NCBI GenBank assembly: GCA_031379365.1
Contig: JANNFB010000026.1
Location: 1-64,000 of the forward strand
Source: CADEEN01 sp031379365
GTDB taxonomy: Bacteria; Pseudomonadota; Gammaproteobacteria; Burkholderiales; Burkholderiaceae_C
Direction of reading: 5' to 3'
DNA: 64,000 bases
Numbering within the stretch: position 1 is the first letter of the stretch; each line of letters begins with the position of its first letter. The position numbers and the translations under genes are program-made. The notes under the pieces are model-generated. The model did no database searches and had not been told where the DNA came from. It saw nothing but the letters and a program-made list of their open reading frames with translations. Below, piece after piece: positions 15,675-26,297 of the stretch.

Positions 15675-18600
15675 CTAGACCAACACCCGCTCGATGCCCC
15701 CCGCATTGGCACGCGCCACGTACTCGGCCAGCCAGTTCTCACCGAGCAGCTTTCTCGCCATCTCGACCACGATGTAGTCGGCCTCGAGCAGACCGTTCTG
15801 CAGGTCGCCCTCAAACCGCTTGAGGCCCTGCAGGCAACTCGGGCAGGAGGTCAGGATCTTGATGTTCTCGGCGGGGCCGAGGCTCGCGGCCACCCGCAAT
15901 GCGGCCTCGCCCTGCCTCAGTTCCTCTTCCTTGCGGAAGCGCACCTGGGTCGAGATGTCGGGGCGGGTGACGCCGAGCGTGCCGCTCTCGCCGCAGCAGC
16001 GCTCGTTCTTCAGCACGTTGTTGCCGACGAGGGCCTTGACCGTCTTCATCGGCTCCTGCAGCTTCATCGGACTATGGCAGGGGTCGTGGTACAGGTAGGC
16101 CGCCTGGTCCTGCAGCACGATGCCCTTCTCGAGCAGGTACTCATGGATGTCGATGATGCGGCAGCCAGGGAAGATGTCTTCGAAGCGGTAGCCCTGCAGC
16201 TGGTCGTAGCAGGTGCCGCAACTCACCACCACGGTCTTGATGTCGAGGTAGTTCAGGGTGTTGGCGACGCGGTGGAACAGCACCCGGTTGTCGGTGATGA
16301 TCTTGTCGGCCTTGTCGAACTGGCCGCTGCCGCGCTGCGGGTAACCACAGCACAGATAACCAGGCGGCAACACCGTCTGCACGCCGGCGTGCCAGAGCAT
16401 GGCCTGTGTGGCCAACCCCACCTGGGAGAACAGGCGCTCTGAGCCGCAGCCGGGGAAATAGAACACCGCTTCGGTGTCGGCCGTGGTGGCCGCCGGGTTG
16501 CGGATGATGGGCACGTAGTCGGCATCTTCGATGTCGAGCAGGGCTCGCGCGGTCTTCTTGGGCAGGCCGCCCGGCATCTTCTTGTTGATGAAGTGGATGA
16601 CCTGTTCTTTGACCGGTGCGCGGCCGACCGTGGCCGGCGGCGCCCGGGTCTGCGCCCGCGCGGCCAGTGCGAGCATCTTGTTGGCGAAGCGCTGCACCTT
16701 GAAGCCGACATCGACCATCGCCATGCGCATCAGCTTGATGGTCTGCGGGTTGGTGGCATTGAGGAATAGCATCGCCGCGGCATTGCCCGGGCGGAAACTC
16801 TTCTGCCCCATCTTGCGCAACAGGTTGCGCATGTTCATCGAGACATCGCCGAAGTCGATCTTCACCGGGCAGGGGCTCAGGCACTTGTGGCAGACGGTGC
16901 AGTGGTCGGCCACGTCCTCGAACTCTTCCCAGTGACGTATCGACACGCCGCGCCGGGTCTGCTCTTCGTACAGAAAGGCTTCGATCAGCAACGACGTGGC
17001 CAGGATCTTGTTGCGCGGGCTGTATAGCAGGTTGGCGCGCGGCACGTGCGTGGCGCAGACCGGCTTGCACTTGCCGCAGCGCAGACAGTCCTTGATGCTG
17101 TCGCTGATGGCGCCGATGTCGCTCTGCTGCATGATGAGCGACTCGTGGCCCATCAGGCCGAAGCTGGGGGTGTAGGCGTGGCTGAGGTCGGCCGCGTGGG
17201 CCATGGACGACAGGCCCCCTGCCCCGTCGCCGCCTTCACCGACCTCGTAGCGCAGCAGCTTGCCCTTGTTGAAGCGGCCCTCGGGGTCGATGCGCTGCTT
17301 GTAGGCGGCAAAGTCTTTCAGCTCGTAGGTGGTGAGGAACTCCAGCTTGGTGATGCCAATGCCGTGCTCGCCCGAGATCACGCCGCCCAGGCTGCGCGCC
17401 AGCGCCATGATGCGCACGACGGCGGCGTGCGCCGACTGCAGCATGGCGTAGTTGTCGCTGTTGACGGGCAGATTGGTGTGCACATTGCCGTCGCCGGCAT
17501 GCATGTGCAGGGCGGCCCAGACGCGGCCGCGCAGCACTTCCTTGTGGATGCGGCGGCACTCGTCGAGCAGCGCCGTGAAGGCGGCGCCGGCAAAGAGTTG
17601 CTGCAGCGGCTTGAGCACCTGGGTCTTCCATGAGGCGCGCAGCCGGGTGTCTTGCAGCAGCGCGAAGAAGCTCGCGCCGGCATGATCGGCCTGCGCCGCG
17701 TCCAGCCCGGCCAGCCAGCCGGACCACAGCGTGCGCACGTCGGCCAAGAGCGCCAGCGCCTGCTGCACGCGGTCTTCGAGCAACTCTGCGCTCGGGATCT
17801 CGCCGGCGTCGTCGCCCTTGCCCAACGGCAGTGCGCTGCGGGCGAAGAAGTGCTCCAGCGCGTCGATCAACTCGAGCTTGTTGCGCAGGCTGAGTTCGAT
17901 GTTGATGCGCTCGATGCCGTCGGTGTACTCGCCCATGCGCTCGAGCGGGATGACGACGTCTTCATTGATCTTGAAGGCGTTGGTGTGCTTGGCGATGGCC
18001 GCCGTGCGCTTGCGGTCGAGCCAGAACTTCTTGCGCGCGTCGGCGCTCACCGCCACGAAGCCCTCGCCGTGGCGGGAGTTGGCGATGCGCACGACTTCGC
18101 TGGTGGCGCGCGCCACAGCATTCTCGTCATCGCCGACGATGTCACCCACCAGCACCATTTTCGGCAGGCCGCTGCCCTGCAAGCTGCGCTTGCTCTTGGT
18201 GGCGTAGCCCACGGCTTTCAGGTAGCGATCATCGAGGTGCTCCAGGCCCGCCAGCTTCACATCGGGCTGCGCGAACAAATAGTCCTTGATCTCGACGATC
18301 GACGGCACGGCGTCCTTGGCGTTGCCGAAGAACTCCATGCACACCGTGCGCACATGCTTGGGCATGCGGTGCACGATCCAGCGCGCACTGGTGATCAGGC
18401 CATCGCAGCCTTCCTTCTGGATGCCCGGCAAGCCGGCGAGGAACTTGTCGGTGACGTCCTTGCCCAGCCCTTCCTTGCGGAAACTGCGGCCGGGAATGTC
18501 CAGGTGCTCGGTGCGCTCGAGCTTCTTGCCGCTGGCGTCGAAGTACTTCAGCTCGAAGCTGGCCACCTCCACGTCGTGGATCTTGCCCAGGTTGTGGTTC

Positions 18601-19613
18601 AGCCGCGTGACCTCGAGCCACTTGGCCTCGGGCGTGACCATGCGCCAGCTGGCCAGGTTGTCCAGCGCGGTGCCCCACAGCACGGCCTTCTTGCCGCCGG
18701 CGTTCATGGCGATGTTGCCGCCGATGCAACTGGCCTCGGCCGAGGTCGGGTCCACAGCGAAGACGAAGCCGGCACGCTCTGCCGCGTCGGCCACACGCTG
18801 GGTCACCACGCCGGCCTCGCTGAACACCGTGGCCACCGGCTCGGCCAGACCCGGCAAGGAACGCATCTCGACCTCGCTCATGGCCTCGAGCTTCTCGGTG
18901 TTGATCACAGCGCTGCGCCAGGTCAGCGGAATCGCGCCACCGGTGTAGCCCGTGCCGCCACCGCGCGGAATGATGGTCAGGCCGAGCTCGATGCAGCCGG
19001 CCACCAGCGCGGCCATTTCGGCCTCGCTGTCGGGCGTGAGCACCACGAAAGGCATCTCGATGCGCCAATCGGTGGCATCGGTGACGTGCGACACCCGGGA
19101 CAGGCCGTCGAACTTGATGTTGTCCTTGGCAGTGCAGCGGCCGAGCACGCGGCGGGTGAGCTTGCGCAAGTCCCAGACGGCGCGGAAGTGGGCGGCGATT
19201 CGATCGACCGCCGCCCGCGCGGCCAGCAGCAGTTGGCCGACCAGGACATCGCGCTCAGCCGCGTCGCGGTCTGTGCCCGGCGTGCGCCGCTTCTCGACTT
19301 CGGCCAGCCGGTGCTGCAAGGCTTCGATCAACTGAGCGCGGCGCTTCGGGTTGTCGAGCAGGTCGTCTTCGAGGTAAGGGTTGCGCTGCACCACCCAGAT
19401 GTCGCCCAAAACCTCGTAGAGCATGCGCGCCGAGCGGCCCGTCCGGCGCTCGTCGCGCAACTTGGCCAGCAGGTCCCAGGCCGGCTCACCGAGCAGGCGG
19501 CGCACGATCTCGCGGTCGGAGAACGAGGTGTAGTTGTACGGAATCTCGCGCAGGCGCGGCGCGGCGGATTCGTCGGCGACGAGGCCAAGGTGCAGGGGCA
19601 GGGGTGCGTTCAT
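15675..19613 (-). CDS. Large FAD-linked oxidase / Fe-S (CCG) dehydrogenase fusion with DUF3683 N-terminus
   Basis: 1312 residues. Order: a DUF3683-like region (about 10-130), a FAD_binding_4 domain with PRGGGTGYTGGAIP (about 245-258), FAD-oxidase C with the HMHAGDGNVHTN histidine motif, two 4Fe-4S clusters (CLRCGKCKPVC and CTVCHKCLSPC), then two CCG-type halves (CCGYPQRGSG, SCGTCYDQL, CCGESGTLG, SCPSCLQG). This is the DLD/GlcD-GlpC type architecture, as in YdiJ, which oxidises D-2-hydroxyacids and passes electrons to quinone. The exact substrate (D-lactate, D-2-hydroxyglutarate) is not decidable. The start at ATG 19613 is by similarity; longer frame upstream is unsupported. Confidence 0.85.
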   Translation of the reverse strand: MNAPLPLHLGLVADESAAPRLREIPYNYTSFSDREIVRRLLGEPAWDLLAKLRDERRTGRSARMLYEVLGDIWVVQRNPYLEDDLLDNPKRRAQLIEALQHRLAEVEKRRTPGTDRDAAERDVLVGQLLLAARAAVDRIAAHFRAVWDLRKLTRRVLGRCTAKDNIKFDGLSRVSHVTDATDWRIEMPFVVLTPDSEAEMAALVAGCIELGLTIIPRGGGTGYTGGAIPLTWRSAVINTEKLEAMSEVEMRSLPGLAEPVATVFSEAGVVTQRVADAAERAGFVFAVDPTSAEASCIGGNIAMNAGGKKAVLWGTALDNLASWRMVTPEAKWLEVTRLNHNLGKIHDVEVASFELKYFDASGKKLERTEHLDIPGRSFRKEGLGKDVTDKFLAGLPGIQKEGCDGLITSARWIVHRMPKHVRTVCMEFFGNAKDAVPSIVEIKDYLFAQPDVKLAGLEHLDDRYLKAVGYATKSKRSLQGSGLPKMVLVGDIVGDDENAVARATSEVVRIANSRHGEGFVAVSADARKKFWLDRKRTAAIAKHTNAFKINEDVVIPLERMGEYTDGIERINIELSLRNKLELIDALEHFFARSALPLGKGDDAGEIPSAELLEDRVQQALALLADVRTLWSGWLAGLDAAQADHAGASFFALLQDTRLRASWKTQVLKPLQQLFAGAAFTALLDECRRIHKEVLRGRVWAALHMHAGDGNVHTNLPVNSDNYAMLQSAHAAVVRIMALARSLGGVISGEHGIGITKLEFLTTYELKDFAAYKQRIDPEGRFNKGKLLRYEVGEGGDGAGGLSSMAHAADLSHAYTPSFGLMGHESLIMQQSDIGAISDSIKDCLRCGKCKPVCATHVPRANLLYSPRNKILATSLLIEAFLYEEQTRRGVSIRHWEEFEDVADHCTVCHKCLSPCPVKIDFGDVSMNMRNLLRKMGQKSFRPGNAAAMLFLNATNPQTIKLMRMAMVDVGFKVQRFANKMLALAARAQTRAPPATVGRAPVKEQVIHFINKKMPGGLPKKTARALLDIEDADYVPIIRNPAATTADTEAVFYFPGCGSERLFSQVGLATQAMLWHAGVQTVLPPGYLCCGYPQRGSGQFDKADKIITDNRVLFHRVANTLNYLDIKTVVVSCGTCYDQLQGYRFEDIFPGCRIIDIHEYLLEKGIVLQDQAAYLYHDPCHSPMKLQEPMKTVKALVGNNVLKNERCCGESGTLGVTRPDISTQVRFRKEEELRQGEAALRVAASLGPAENIKILTSCPSCLQGLKRFEGDLQNGLLEADYIVVEMARKLLGENWLAEYVARANAGGIERVLV

Positions 19614-19745
19614 CGAAGCGGGTCGCGGGTGGTCGGCGCGCCTTCGGCAGCACTCGATCAACGATCGTACCGCAGCGCAACAAAACAACCCGAGGGTCGA
19701 TGGCACGGCCCGCGCGGGGTTATCCCCGTTGCCTTGCTCCGCCGT

Positions 19746-19770
19746 TCATGACAAAAACTGGGCTGTCACA
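19746..19770 (+). promoter_or_regulatory. Possible Pho-box-like element upstream of ugpB
   Basis: CTGTCACA at 19763-19770 matches one half of the PhoB consensus (CTGTCAT-type). An imperfect TCATGACA lies 17 bases upstream, but no second half-site appears at the usual 11-base spacing. In E. coli the ugp operon is PhoB-controlled, so the location (64-88 bases before ugpB) is right, but the match is partial. Confidence 0.3.
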
Positions 19771-19833
19771 AACAAGCGCCACAGTGTCGGGGCGCGCGCC
19801 TCGGCGCAGGTCCTGATTCAACACGGAGTCCCC

Positions 19834-21150
19834 ATGAAACTGCAATCGCTCGCCCTCGCCTCCCTCCTCGCAGTCGGCGCCGTCCCAGCCCAGGCCCAGA
19901 CCGAAATCCAGTGGTGGCACTCGATGACGGCCTTCAACAATGAGTGGGTCAACACCCTGGCCAAACAGTTCAACGAAAGTCAGAAGTCCTACAAGATCGT
20001 GCCGATCTACAAGGGCAGCTATGACGAATCGATGACGGCCGCGATCGCCGCTTACCGGTCGGGCAATGCACCGCACATCCTGCAGGTGTTCGAGGTCGGC
20101 ACCGCAACCATGATGGCCAGCAAGGGCGCCATCGTGCCGGCCGGCAAGGTGATGGCCGATGCCGGCAAGAAGTTCGACACCAGCGCCTACATCGCTGCGG
20201 TGGCGGGCTACTACACGGCGCCGAACGGGCAGATGCTGTCCTTCCCGTACAACAGTTCGACGACGGTTTTCTACTACAACAAAGACGCGTTCAAGGCCGC
20301 GGGCATGGACCCCGAGAAGGCGCCGACCACCTGGCCCGAGGTCGCGCTCGCCGCAGCCAAGCTCAAGGCCAGTGGCCACAAGTGCCCGCTGACGATCGCC
20401 TGGCAGGGCTGGACCCAGCTGGAGAGCTTCTCGGCCTGGCACAACGTCGATTTCGCGACCAAGCGCAATGGCTTGGGCGGCATGGATGCGCGCCTGGTTT
20501 TCAACTCGCCGCTGCATGTGCGCCACATCGAAAACCTCGCCAACATGGCCAAGCAGGGCCTGTTCATCTACAAGGGGCGCCGCAATGTGCCCGAGCCGTC
20601 GTACATCTCGGGCGAGTGCGCGATGGTGACGACGTCGACCGGCTTCTACGGCAACGTCAAGCAGAACGCCAAGTTCAGCTGGGGCATGGCGACCCTGCCC
20701 TACTACCCCGACGTGCCGGGCGCGCCGCAGAACACCGTCATCGGCGGCGCCAGCCTGTGGACCCTGGCGGGCAAGAAGCCCGATGACTACAAGGGCGTCG
20801 CCGCCTTCTACGACTTCATCGCCCAGCCCGAAGTCGCCGCGAGGACGCACCAGGCCACCGGCTATCTGCCAGTGACCAACGCCGCCTACCAATTGACCGA
20901 GAAGGCCGGCTTCTACAAGAACAACCCCGGCACCGATGTCGGCCCGAACCAGATGATCCGCAAGGTCACCGACAAGTCGCGCGGCATCCGCCTGGGCAAC
21001 CACGTGCAGATCCGCGACATCATGGACGAGGAGTTGGAACAGGTGTGGGCCGGCAAGAAGGGTGCGAAAGAGGCGCTCGACTCGGCCGTCAAGCGCGGCA
21101 ACGAACTGTTGGAGCGCTTCGAGAAAGCGAACAAGGCGACCAAGGGGTAA
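19834..21150 (+). CDS. ugpB: Glycerol-3-phosphate ABC transporter substrate-binding protein
   Basis: Periplasmic binding protein of the UgpBAEC uptake system for sn-glycerol-3-phosphate and glycerophosphodiesters. 438 residues, with a Sec signal peptide cut after AQA near residue 22. Family features: IQWWHSM, FNESQKSYKIVPIYKGSYDE, YNSSTTVFYYNKDAF, and GGASLWTLAGK. ATG 19834 follows GGAG. It is first in a complete ugpB-A-E-C-Q order. Import would feed phosphate and glycerol metabolism under phosphate shortage. Confidence 0.95.
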   Translation: MKLQSLALASLLAVGAVPAQAQTEIQWWHSMTAFNNEWVNTLAKQFNESQKSYKIVPIYKGSYDESMTAAIAAYRSGNAPHILQVFEVGTATMMASKGAIVPAGKVMADAGKKFDTSAYIAAVAGYYTAPNGQMLSFPYNSSTTVFYYNKDAFKAAGMDPEKAPTTWPEVALAAAKLKASGHKCPLTIAWQGWTQLESFSAWHNVDFATKRNGLGGMDARLVFNSPLHVRHIENLANMAKQGLFIYKGRRNVPEPSYISGECAMVTTSTGFYGNVKQNAKFSWGMATLPYYPDVPGAPQNTVIGGASLWTLAGKKPDDYKGVAAFYDFIAQPEVAARTHQATGYLPVTNAAYQLTEKAGFYKNNPGTDVGPNQMIRKVTDKSRGIRLGNHVQIRDIMDEELEQVWAGKKGAKEALDSAVKRGNELLERFEKANKATKG

Positions 21151-21213
21151 CTTGATGACGGCTGCCAAGCTCGCTGCGCTCGCAGCCGCCTCAGGGCGGC
21201 CCGGCGGCGGCTG
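21151..21213. repeat. Palindromic intergenic repeat, copy 1 (ugpB-ugpA)
   Basis: The whole 63-base spacer is palindrome-rich: AAGCTCGCTGCGCTCGCAGC, then CCGCC/GGGCGG. It shares the AAGCTC-CGCT...CG core with the spacer after ugpA. It directly abuts the ugpA start, so ugpA has no clean Shine-Dalgarno. It may form mRNA hairpins that tune expression between ugpB and ugpA. Confidence 0.5.
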
Positions 21214-22104
21214 ATGGCCGTCGAGAAGCGCGTCGTCTTTCGCTCCGGCTGGCTGCCGTGGGCGCTGCTCGCGCCGCAGGTCTTCATCATCGTCGCGTTC
21301 TTCTTCTGGCCGGCGCTGCAGGCGCTGATGCAGTCGTTCCAGCAGTCCGATGCCTTCGGCACCTCGGTCGAATGGGTCGGGATGGAGAACTTCGAGCATC
21401 TGTGGAACGACGAGACCTACCTGGCGTCGTTCAAGACCACGGCGGTCTTCTCGCTCCTGGTGGCGGTGATCGGCTTGTCCGTCTCGCTGCTGCTGGCGGT
21501 GTTCGCCGACCGCGTGATCAAGGGCGCGGCCATTTACAAGACGCTGTTGATCTGGCCCTACGCCGTCGCGCCCGCCGTGGCCGGCGTGTTGTGGCTGTTC
21601 CTGTTCGCACCCGGCATGGGCATCGTGGCCTATGCGCTGGGCAGGATGGGCTTCGAGTGGAACCACCTGCTCAATGGCACGCACGCGATGACGCTGGTGG
21701 TGCTGGCCGCCGTGTGGAAGCAGATCTCCTACAACTTCCTGTTCTTCCTCGCCGGCCTGCAGTCGATCCCGAAATCGTTGATCGAAGCCGCAGCGATCGA
21801 CGGCGCGAAGCCCTGGCGGCGCTTCTGGACCATCATTTTCCCGCTGCTGTCGCCGACGGCCTTCTTCCTGCTCGTCATCAACATCGTCTACGCCTTCTTC
21901 GATACCTTCGCCATCATTGACGCGGCCACGCGCGGCGGGCCGGGCAGGGACACGGCCATCCTGGTCTACAAGGTTTACTACGACGGCTTCAAGGCGCTGG
22001 ACCTCGGCGGCTCGGCCGCGCAATCGGTGGTGCTGATGGTGATCGTCGTGGCCCTCACCGTGGTGCAGTTCCGCTTCGTCGAGAAGAAAGTGAACTATCG
22101 ATGA
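21214..22104 (+). CDS. ugpA: Glycerol-3-phosphate ABC transporter permease UgpA
   Basis: 296-residue inner-membrane permease with six spans. The cytoplasmic EAA loop, which docks on UgpC, reads EAAAIDGAKPWRRFWTIIFPLL (in part; about residues 189-210). It is of the MalF/UgpA class. It forms a heterodimer with UgpE. It is separated from ugpB and ugpE by repeat-bearing spacers. Confidence 0.95.
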   Translation: MAVEKRVVFRSGWLPWALLAPQVFIIVAFFFWPALQALMQSFQQSDAFGTSVEWVGMENFEHLWNDETYLASFKTTAVFSLLVAVIGLSVSLLLAVFADRVIKGAAIYKTLLIWPYAVAPAVAGVLWLFLFAPGMGIVAYALGRMGFEWNHLLNGTHAMTLVVLAAVWKQISYNFLFFLAGLQSIPKSLIEAAAIDGAKPWRRFWTIIFPLLSPTAFFLLVINIVYAFFDTFAIIDAATRGGPGRDTAILVYKVYYDGFKALDLGGSAAQSVVLMVIVVALTVVQFRFVEKKVNYR

Positions 22105-22182
22105 CGAGCCCCCAAGCTCACTTCGTTCGCTGCCCCTCGAGGGGGCGCTCAGCGCCCTCCAGGCGGCAGCGCGGGCGCTGAG
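22105..22182. repeat. Palindromic intergenic repeat, copy 2 (ugpA-ugpE)
   Basis: This 78-base spacer contains AAGCTCACTTCGTTCGCTG, then CCCCTCGAGGGG (a perfect palindrome), then GCGCTCAGCGC. The same build recurs at 21151 and 24107 and, more loosely, at 33902. Elements of this look are common between genes in Comamonadaceae-like genomes. Confidence 0.6.
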
Positions 22183-23034
22183 ATGGTCGAGCGCAAACCG
22201 ATCCTGACGGCGATCTCGCATCTCGTGCTGATCATCGGCGTGCTGATCGTCGCCTTCCCGGTCTACATCACCTTCGTCGCCTCGACGCACACCACGACAC
22301 GCATCGTCCAGACGCCGATGCCGCTGCTGCCGGGCGATCAACTCGTCAACAACTACACCAAGGCCCTGTCGGGTGAGCGCTCCGGCCCGGGCACCAAGGT
22401 GGCAGTGAGCCGAATGATGACGGTGAGTCTGATCAGCGCACTGGTCATTGCGATCGGCAAGATCTCGATCTCGTTGCTTTCGGCCTTCGCGATCGTCTAC
22501 TTCCGCTTCCCTTTTCGGCAATTCTTCTTCTGGGCCATCTTCGTCACCCTGATGCTGCCGGTGGAGGTGCGGATCGGTCCGACCTACAAGGTGGTGTCGG
22601 ACTTCGGCATGCTCAACACCTATGCCGGCCTCACGGTGCCACTGATCGCCTCTGCCACCGCGACCTTCCTGTTCCGCCAGTTCTTCCTCACCGTGCCCGA
22701 CGAACTGGTCGAAGCGGCGCGCATCGACGGCGCCGGGCCGATGCGATTTTTCAAGGACATTCTGCTGCCGCTGTCGACGACCTCGATCGCGGCCCTCTTT
22801 GTGATCCAGTTCATCTACGGCTGGAACCAGTACTTGTGGCCGCTGCTCATCACCACCGAAGAGCGCATGTACCCGGTGGTGATCGGCATCAAGCAGATGA
22901 TTTCCGACGGCGATGCGACGAACGACTGGGCCACCATCATGGCCACCGCGATGCTGGCGATGATCCCGCCCGCGCTGGTGGTGATGCTGATGCAGAAGTG
23001 GTTCGTCAAGGGCCTCGTGGATACCGAAAAGTAG
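22183..23034 (+). CDS. ugpE: Glycerol-3-phosphate ABC transporter permease UgpE
   Basis: 283-residue permease of the MalG class with six spans. The EAA loop EAARIDGAGPMRFFKDILLPLS (in part) lies near residues 182-203. It pairs with UgpA. It is followed after 10 bases by ugpC, the only junction in the operon without a repeat element. Confidence 0.95.
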   Translation: MVERKPILTAISHLVLIIGVLIVAFPVYITFVASTHTTTRIVQTPMPLLPGDQLVNNYTKALSGERSGPGTKVAVSRMMTVSLISALVIAIGKISISLLSAFAIVYFRFPFRQFFFWAIFVTLMLPVEVRIGPTYKVVSDFGMLNTYAGLTVPLIASATATFLFRQFFLTVPDELVEAARIDGAGPMRFFKDILLPLSTTSIAALFVIQFIYGWNQYLWPLLITTEERMYPVVIGIKQMISDGDATNDWATIMATAMLAMIPPALVVMLMQKWFVKGLVDTEK

Positions 23035-23044
23035 AAAGACAAGC

Positions 23045-24106
<1,062 letters not shown>

Positions 24107-24182
24107 CAGCCCCTGGCTCGCTTTGCTCGCGTCCCCCGGGGGGAGCACAGGCCGCTGGGGAGCGGCCCTGCGCAGGCCTGTG
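24107..24182. repeat. Palindromic intergenic repeat, copy 3 (ugpC-ugpQ)
   Basis: This 76-base spacer contains GGCTCGCTTTGCTCGCG, then CCCCCGGGGGG, then GGCCGCTGGGGAGCGGCC (a 7-bp stem). It is the same kind of element as in the ugpB-A and ugpA-E spacers and runs up to the ugpQ ATG. Confidence 0.55.
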
Positions 24183-24923
24183 ATGCAGCTCGACCCCTGG
24201 CCCTACCCGGCGTGGATCGCCCACCGCGGCGCGGGCAAGCTGGCACCGGAGAACACCTTGGCGGCGTTTCGCCTCGGCGCGCAGCACGGCTATCGGGCCT
24301 TCGAGTGCGATGTGAAGCTCAGCCGGGACGGCGTGCCCTTTCTGCTGCACGATGACAGGCTGGATCGCACCAGCGGTGGCCACGGCGACGCCGCCGCGCA
24401 CACCTGGGCTGAGCTGTCGACGCTGGACGCCGGCAGCTGGCACAGCCGCGCGTTTGCCGGCGAGCCGCTGGCCAACTTTGCGGCCATCGCCGCCTACTGC
24501 CTGGGCAACGATCACCGTCTGAACATCGAGATCAAACCCTCGCCGGGGCGCGAGCGCGAGACGGGCGAAGTGGTCGCCCGCGAGGCGGGCAGGCTGTGGG
24601 CCGGCGCACCGGTCCCACCCCTGTTGAGTTCGTTCAAACCCGATGCACTCGAAGGCGCCAGGGCGACGACACCGATCCTGCCGCGCGCCCTGCTGCTCGA
24701 TACGTTGTGGGCGGGTTGGTTCGAACGCGCCCAGGCGCTGCAGTGTGTGGCCGTCGTTGCCAATCACCGGTTGTTCGATCGCAGCCTGGTCGAGCGCCTG
24801 CACGGCGCCGGCCTGCGCGCCCTGGCGTACACCGTGAACGATGCGGATGTCGCCCACGCCTTGCTGGGTCTCGGGCTCGACGGCTTGATCACCGACGCCG
24901 TCGACCGCTTCGCCCCAGGCTAA
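24183..24923 (+). CDS. ugpQ: Glycerophosphodiester phosphodiesterase
   Basis: 246-residue cytoplasmic GDPD-family TIM barrel that hydrolyses glycerophosphodiesters to glycerol-3-phosphate and alcohol. Catalytic HRGAGKLAPENT sits at residues 12-23 (His and Glu/Asn), ECDVKLSRDGVPFLLHDD follows (metal-binding E and D, acid/base H), and the C-terminus has AYTVND. ATG 24183 fits the family length. As last gene of the ugp set it processes imported diesters. Its stop overlaps the convergent MFS gene by 3 bases. Confidence 0.93.
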   Translation: MQLDPWPYPAWIAHRGAGKLAPENTLAAFRLGAQHGYRAFECDVKLSRDGVPFLLHDDRLDRTSGGHGDAAAHTWAELSTLDAGSWHSRAFAGEPLANFAAIAAYCLGNDHRLNIEIKPSPGRERETGEVVAREAGRLWAGAPVPPLLSSFKPDALEGARATTPILPRALLLDTLWAGWFERAQALQCVAVVANHRLFDRSLVERLHGAGLRALAYTVNDADVAHALLGLGLDGLITDAVDRFAPG

Positions 24924-26245
24924 CGCGGCAAGGCGACCAAACCTTCCGCGCCGAGCGGCGCCTCGTCACGCTCGGGCACGGGCAGCACGCGCTGAGCCCG
25001 CAACACCGGATGGCGCCAGGCGACGAAGGACAGCAACAGGGCGCCGCAACCGGCAAAGACCAGCGGCGCGCGCAAGTCGACGTGCTCGCCCAGCCAGCCG
25101 CCGATGAGTGCGCCAGGACCGGCGGGCAGCAGGATCAACCAACGCATCGTGCTGGTCATGCGCCCGAGCAGGGGCGTGGGCGTCACCGCCTGCCGCAGCG
25201 CCAGGAAGTTGATGAAGATGAGCACCGCCCCGCAGCCGAAGCAAACCAGCATGGCGGCGAACATCAGCGGGCCGAAGGCGTTGGTTGGGGCCAGCGCCAG
25301 GAGCAACCAGCCCCCGCCGCACACCGCGACGCCGGTCAGCAGGCAGGGGCCGGGGCCGATGCGCGCCGAGAGGCGGTTGCCCAGGATGCTGGCTGCGATC
25401 GTGCCCAGGCCCAGCCCGACGAAGGACAGGCCGATCTGCGACTCGTTCATGCCCAGGGTGCGGGTGGCAAACAGGATCTGCACGACGATCGCGGCGTGGT
25501 GGCACATCTGCCACAGCCCCACCGTGATCGCCATCGCCACCAACAAGGGCGTGCCGCGCACGAAATGCAAACCAGCCCGCAGGTCGCGCCAGAACTGCCT
25601 CTTCGTGGGCGGCGGCACAGGCTCCATCACCTTCACGCCGCGCAGGATGACCACCGAAGCCAACAGCATCAGGCCGTCCAGCAGCAGTGCCACTGGCGCG
25701 CCCACGGCCTTGATCAGCGCCCCGGCGAAACCGGGCCCGGCCACTTCAGCCCCAGAACTGGCCAGGGCGTTGCGTGCGTGCGCTTCCACGAGCCGCTCTC
25801 GCGGCACGACCTGCGTCAGAACGATCTGCGCAGCGGAGCCTGCAACGACGTAGACGCAACCCATGACAAAACCGACGGCGTACATCCAGGGCATCGTCAG
25901 CCAGCCCAGGCTCCAAGCCAAGGGCACGCTGGCGACGATGAAGCCGAGCGCAGTTTCACCAGCAATGTAGACCGGCAGTTTGCGCACGCGGTCGAGCCAG
26001 ACGCCGCTGGGCAGGCTGAACAGCACAAAGGGCGCGATCTCCATCGCCACCAGCAGACCCATCTGTGTGGGTGTGGCGTGCAGCAGCACCACGGCCGTGA
26101 GCGGCAGCGCGAGCATGGTCACCTGTCCGCCCAGGGAGCTGATCAGGATCGAGCTCCACAGACGCCGGAAAACGGCGTCGCGCAGCAGGTCGTCGGGCGG
26201 CAGCGCAAAACGCTGCCTGAGGGATTCGCGGAATCGGCGGAACAT
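24920..26245 (-). CDS. MFS exporter, MefA/EntS-like (MFS_3 type)
   Basis: 441 residues with about twelve membrane spans. Features of the MFS_3 group (EntS, macrolide exporter Mef): the loop LPSGVWLDRVRKLPVYI after the second span, then QVVPRERLVEAHARNALASSGAEVAGPGFAG. The substrate is not readable; members export drugs or siderophores. The mRNA has a 5' region with a short leader ORF and an intrinsic terminator (separate entries), which suggests inducible attenuation. The start is ATG 26245; the ribosome site is weak (GAAGAGAC). Confidence 0.85.
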   Translation of the reverse strand: MFRRFRESLRQRFALPPDDLLRDAVFRRLWSSILISSLGGQVTMLALPLTAVVLLHATPTQMGLLVAMEIAPFVLFSLPSGVWLDRVRKLPVYIAGETALGFIVASVPLAWSLGWLTMPWMYAVGFVMGCVYVVAGSAAQIVLTQVVPRERLVEAHARNALASSGAEVAGPGFAGALIKAVGAPVALLLDGLMLLASVVILRGVKVMEPVPPPTKRQFWRDLRAGLHFVRGTPLLVAMAITVGLWQMCHHAAIVVQILFATRTLGMNESQIGLSFVGLGLGTIAASILGNRLSARIGPGPCLLTGVAVCGGGWLLLALAPTNAFGPLMFAAMLVCFGCGAVLIFINFLALRQAVTPTPLLGRMTSTMRWLILLPAGPGALIGGWLGEHVDLRAPLVFAGCGALLLSFVAWRHPVLRAQRVLPVPERDEAPLGAEGLVALPR

Positions 26246-26297
26246 GAAAGTCTCTTCGGCAAAACGGTCTTGTGAACCGCGGTGCAGGCGCCAGGCC

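Noticed and set aside
17652..19751. A 699-codon plus-strand frame opposite the FAD/Fe-S dehydrogenase
   Set aside because: Antisense shadow; the minus-strand protein has complete FAD and Fe-S motifs, while this frame has none.
24596..26275. A 559-codon plus-strand frame opposite the MFS gene
   Set aside because: Gln/Arg/His-rich shadow; the opposite strand encodes a regular twelve-span transporter.
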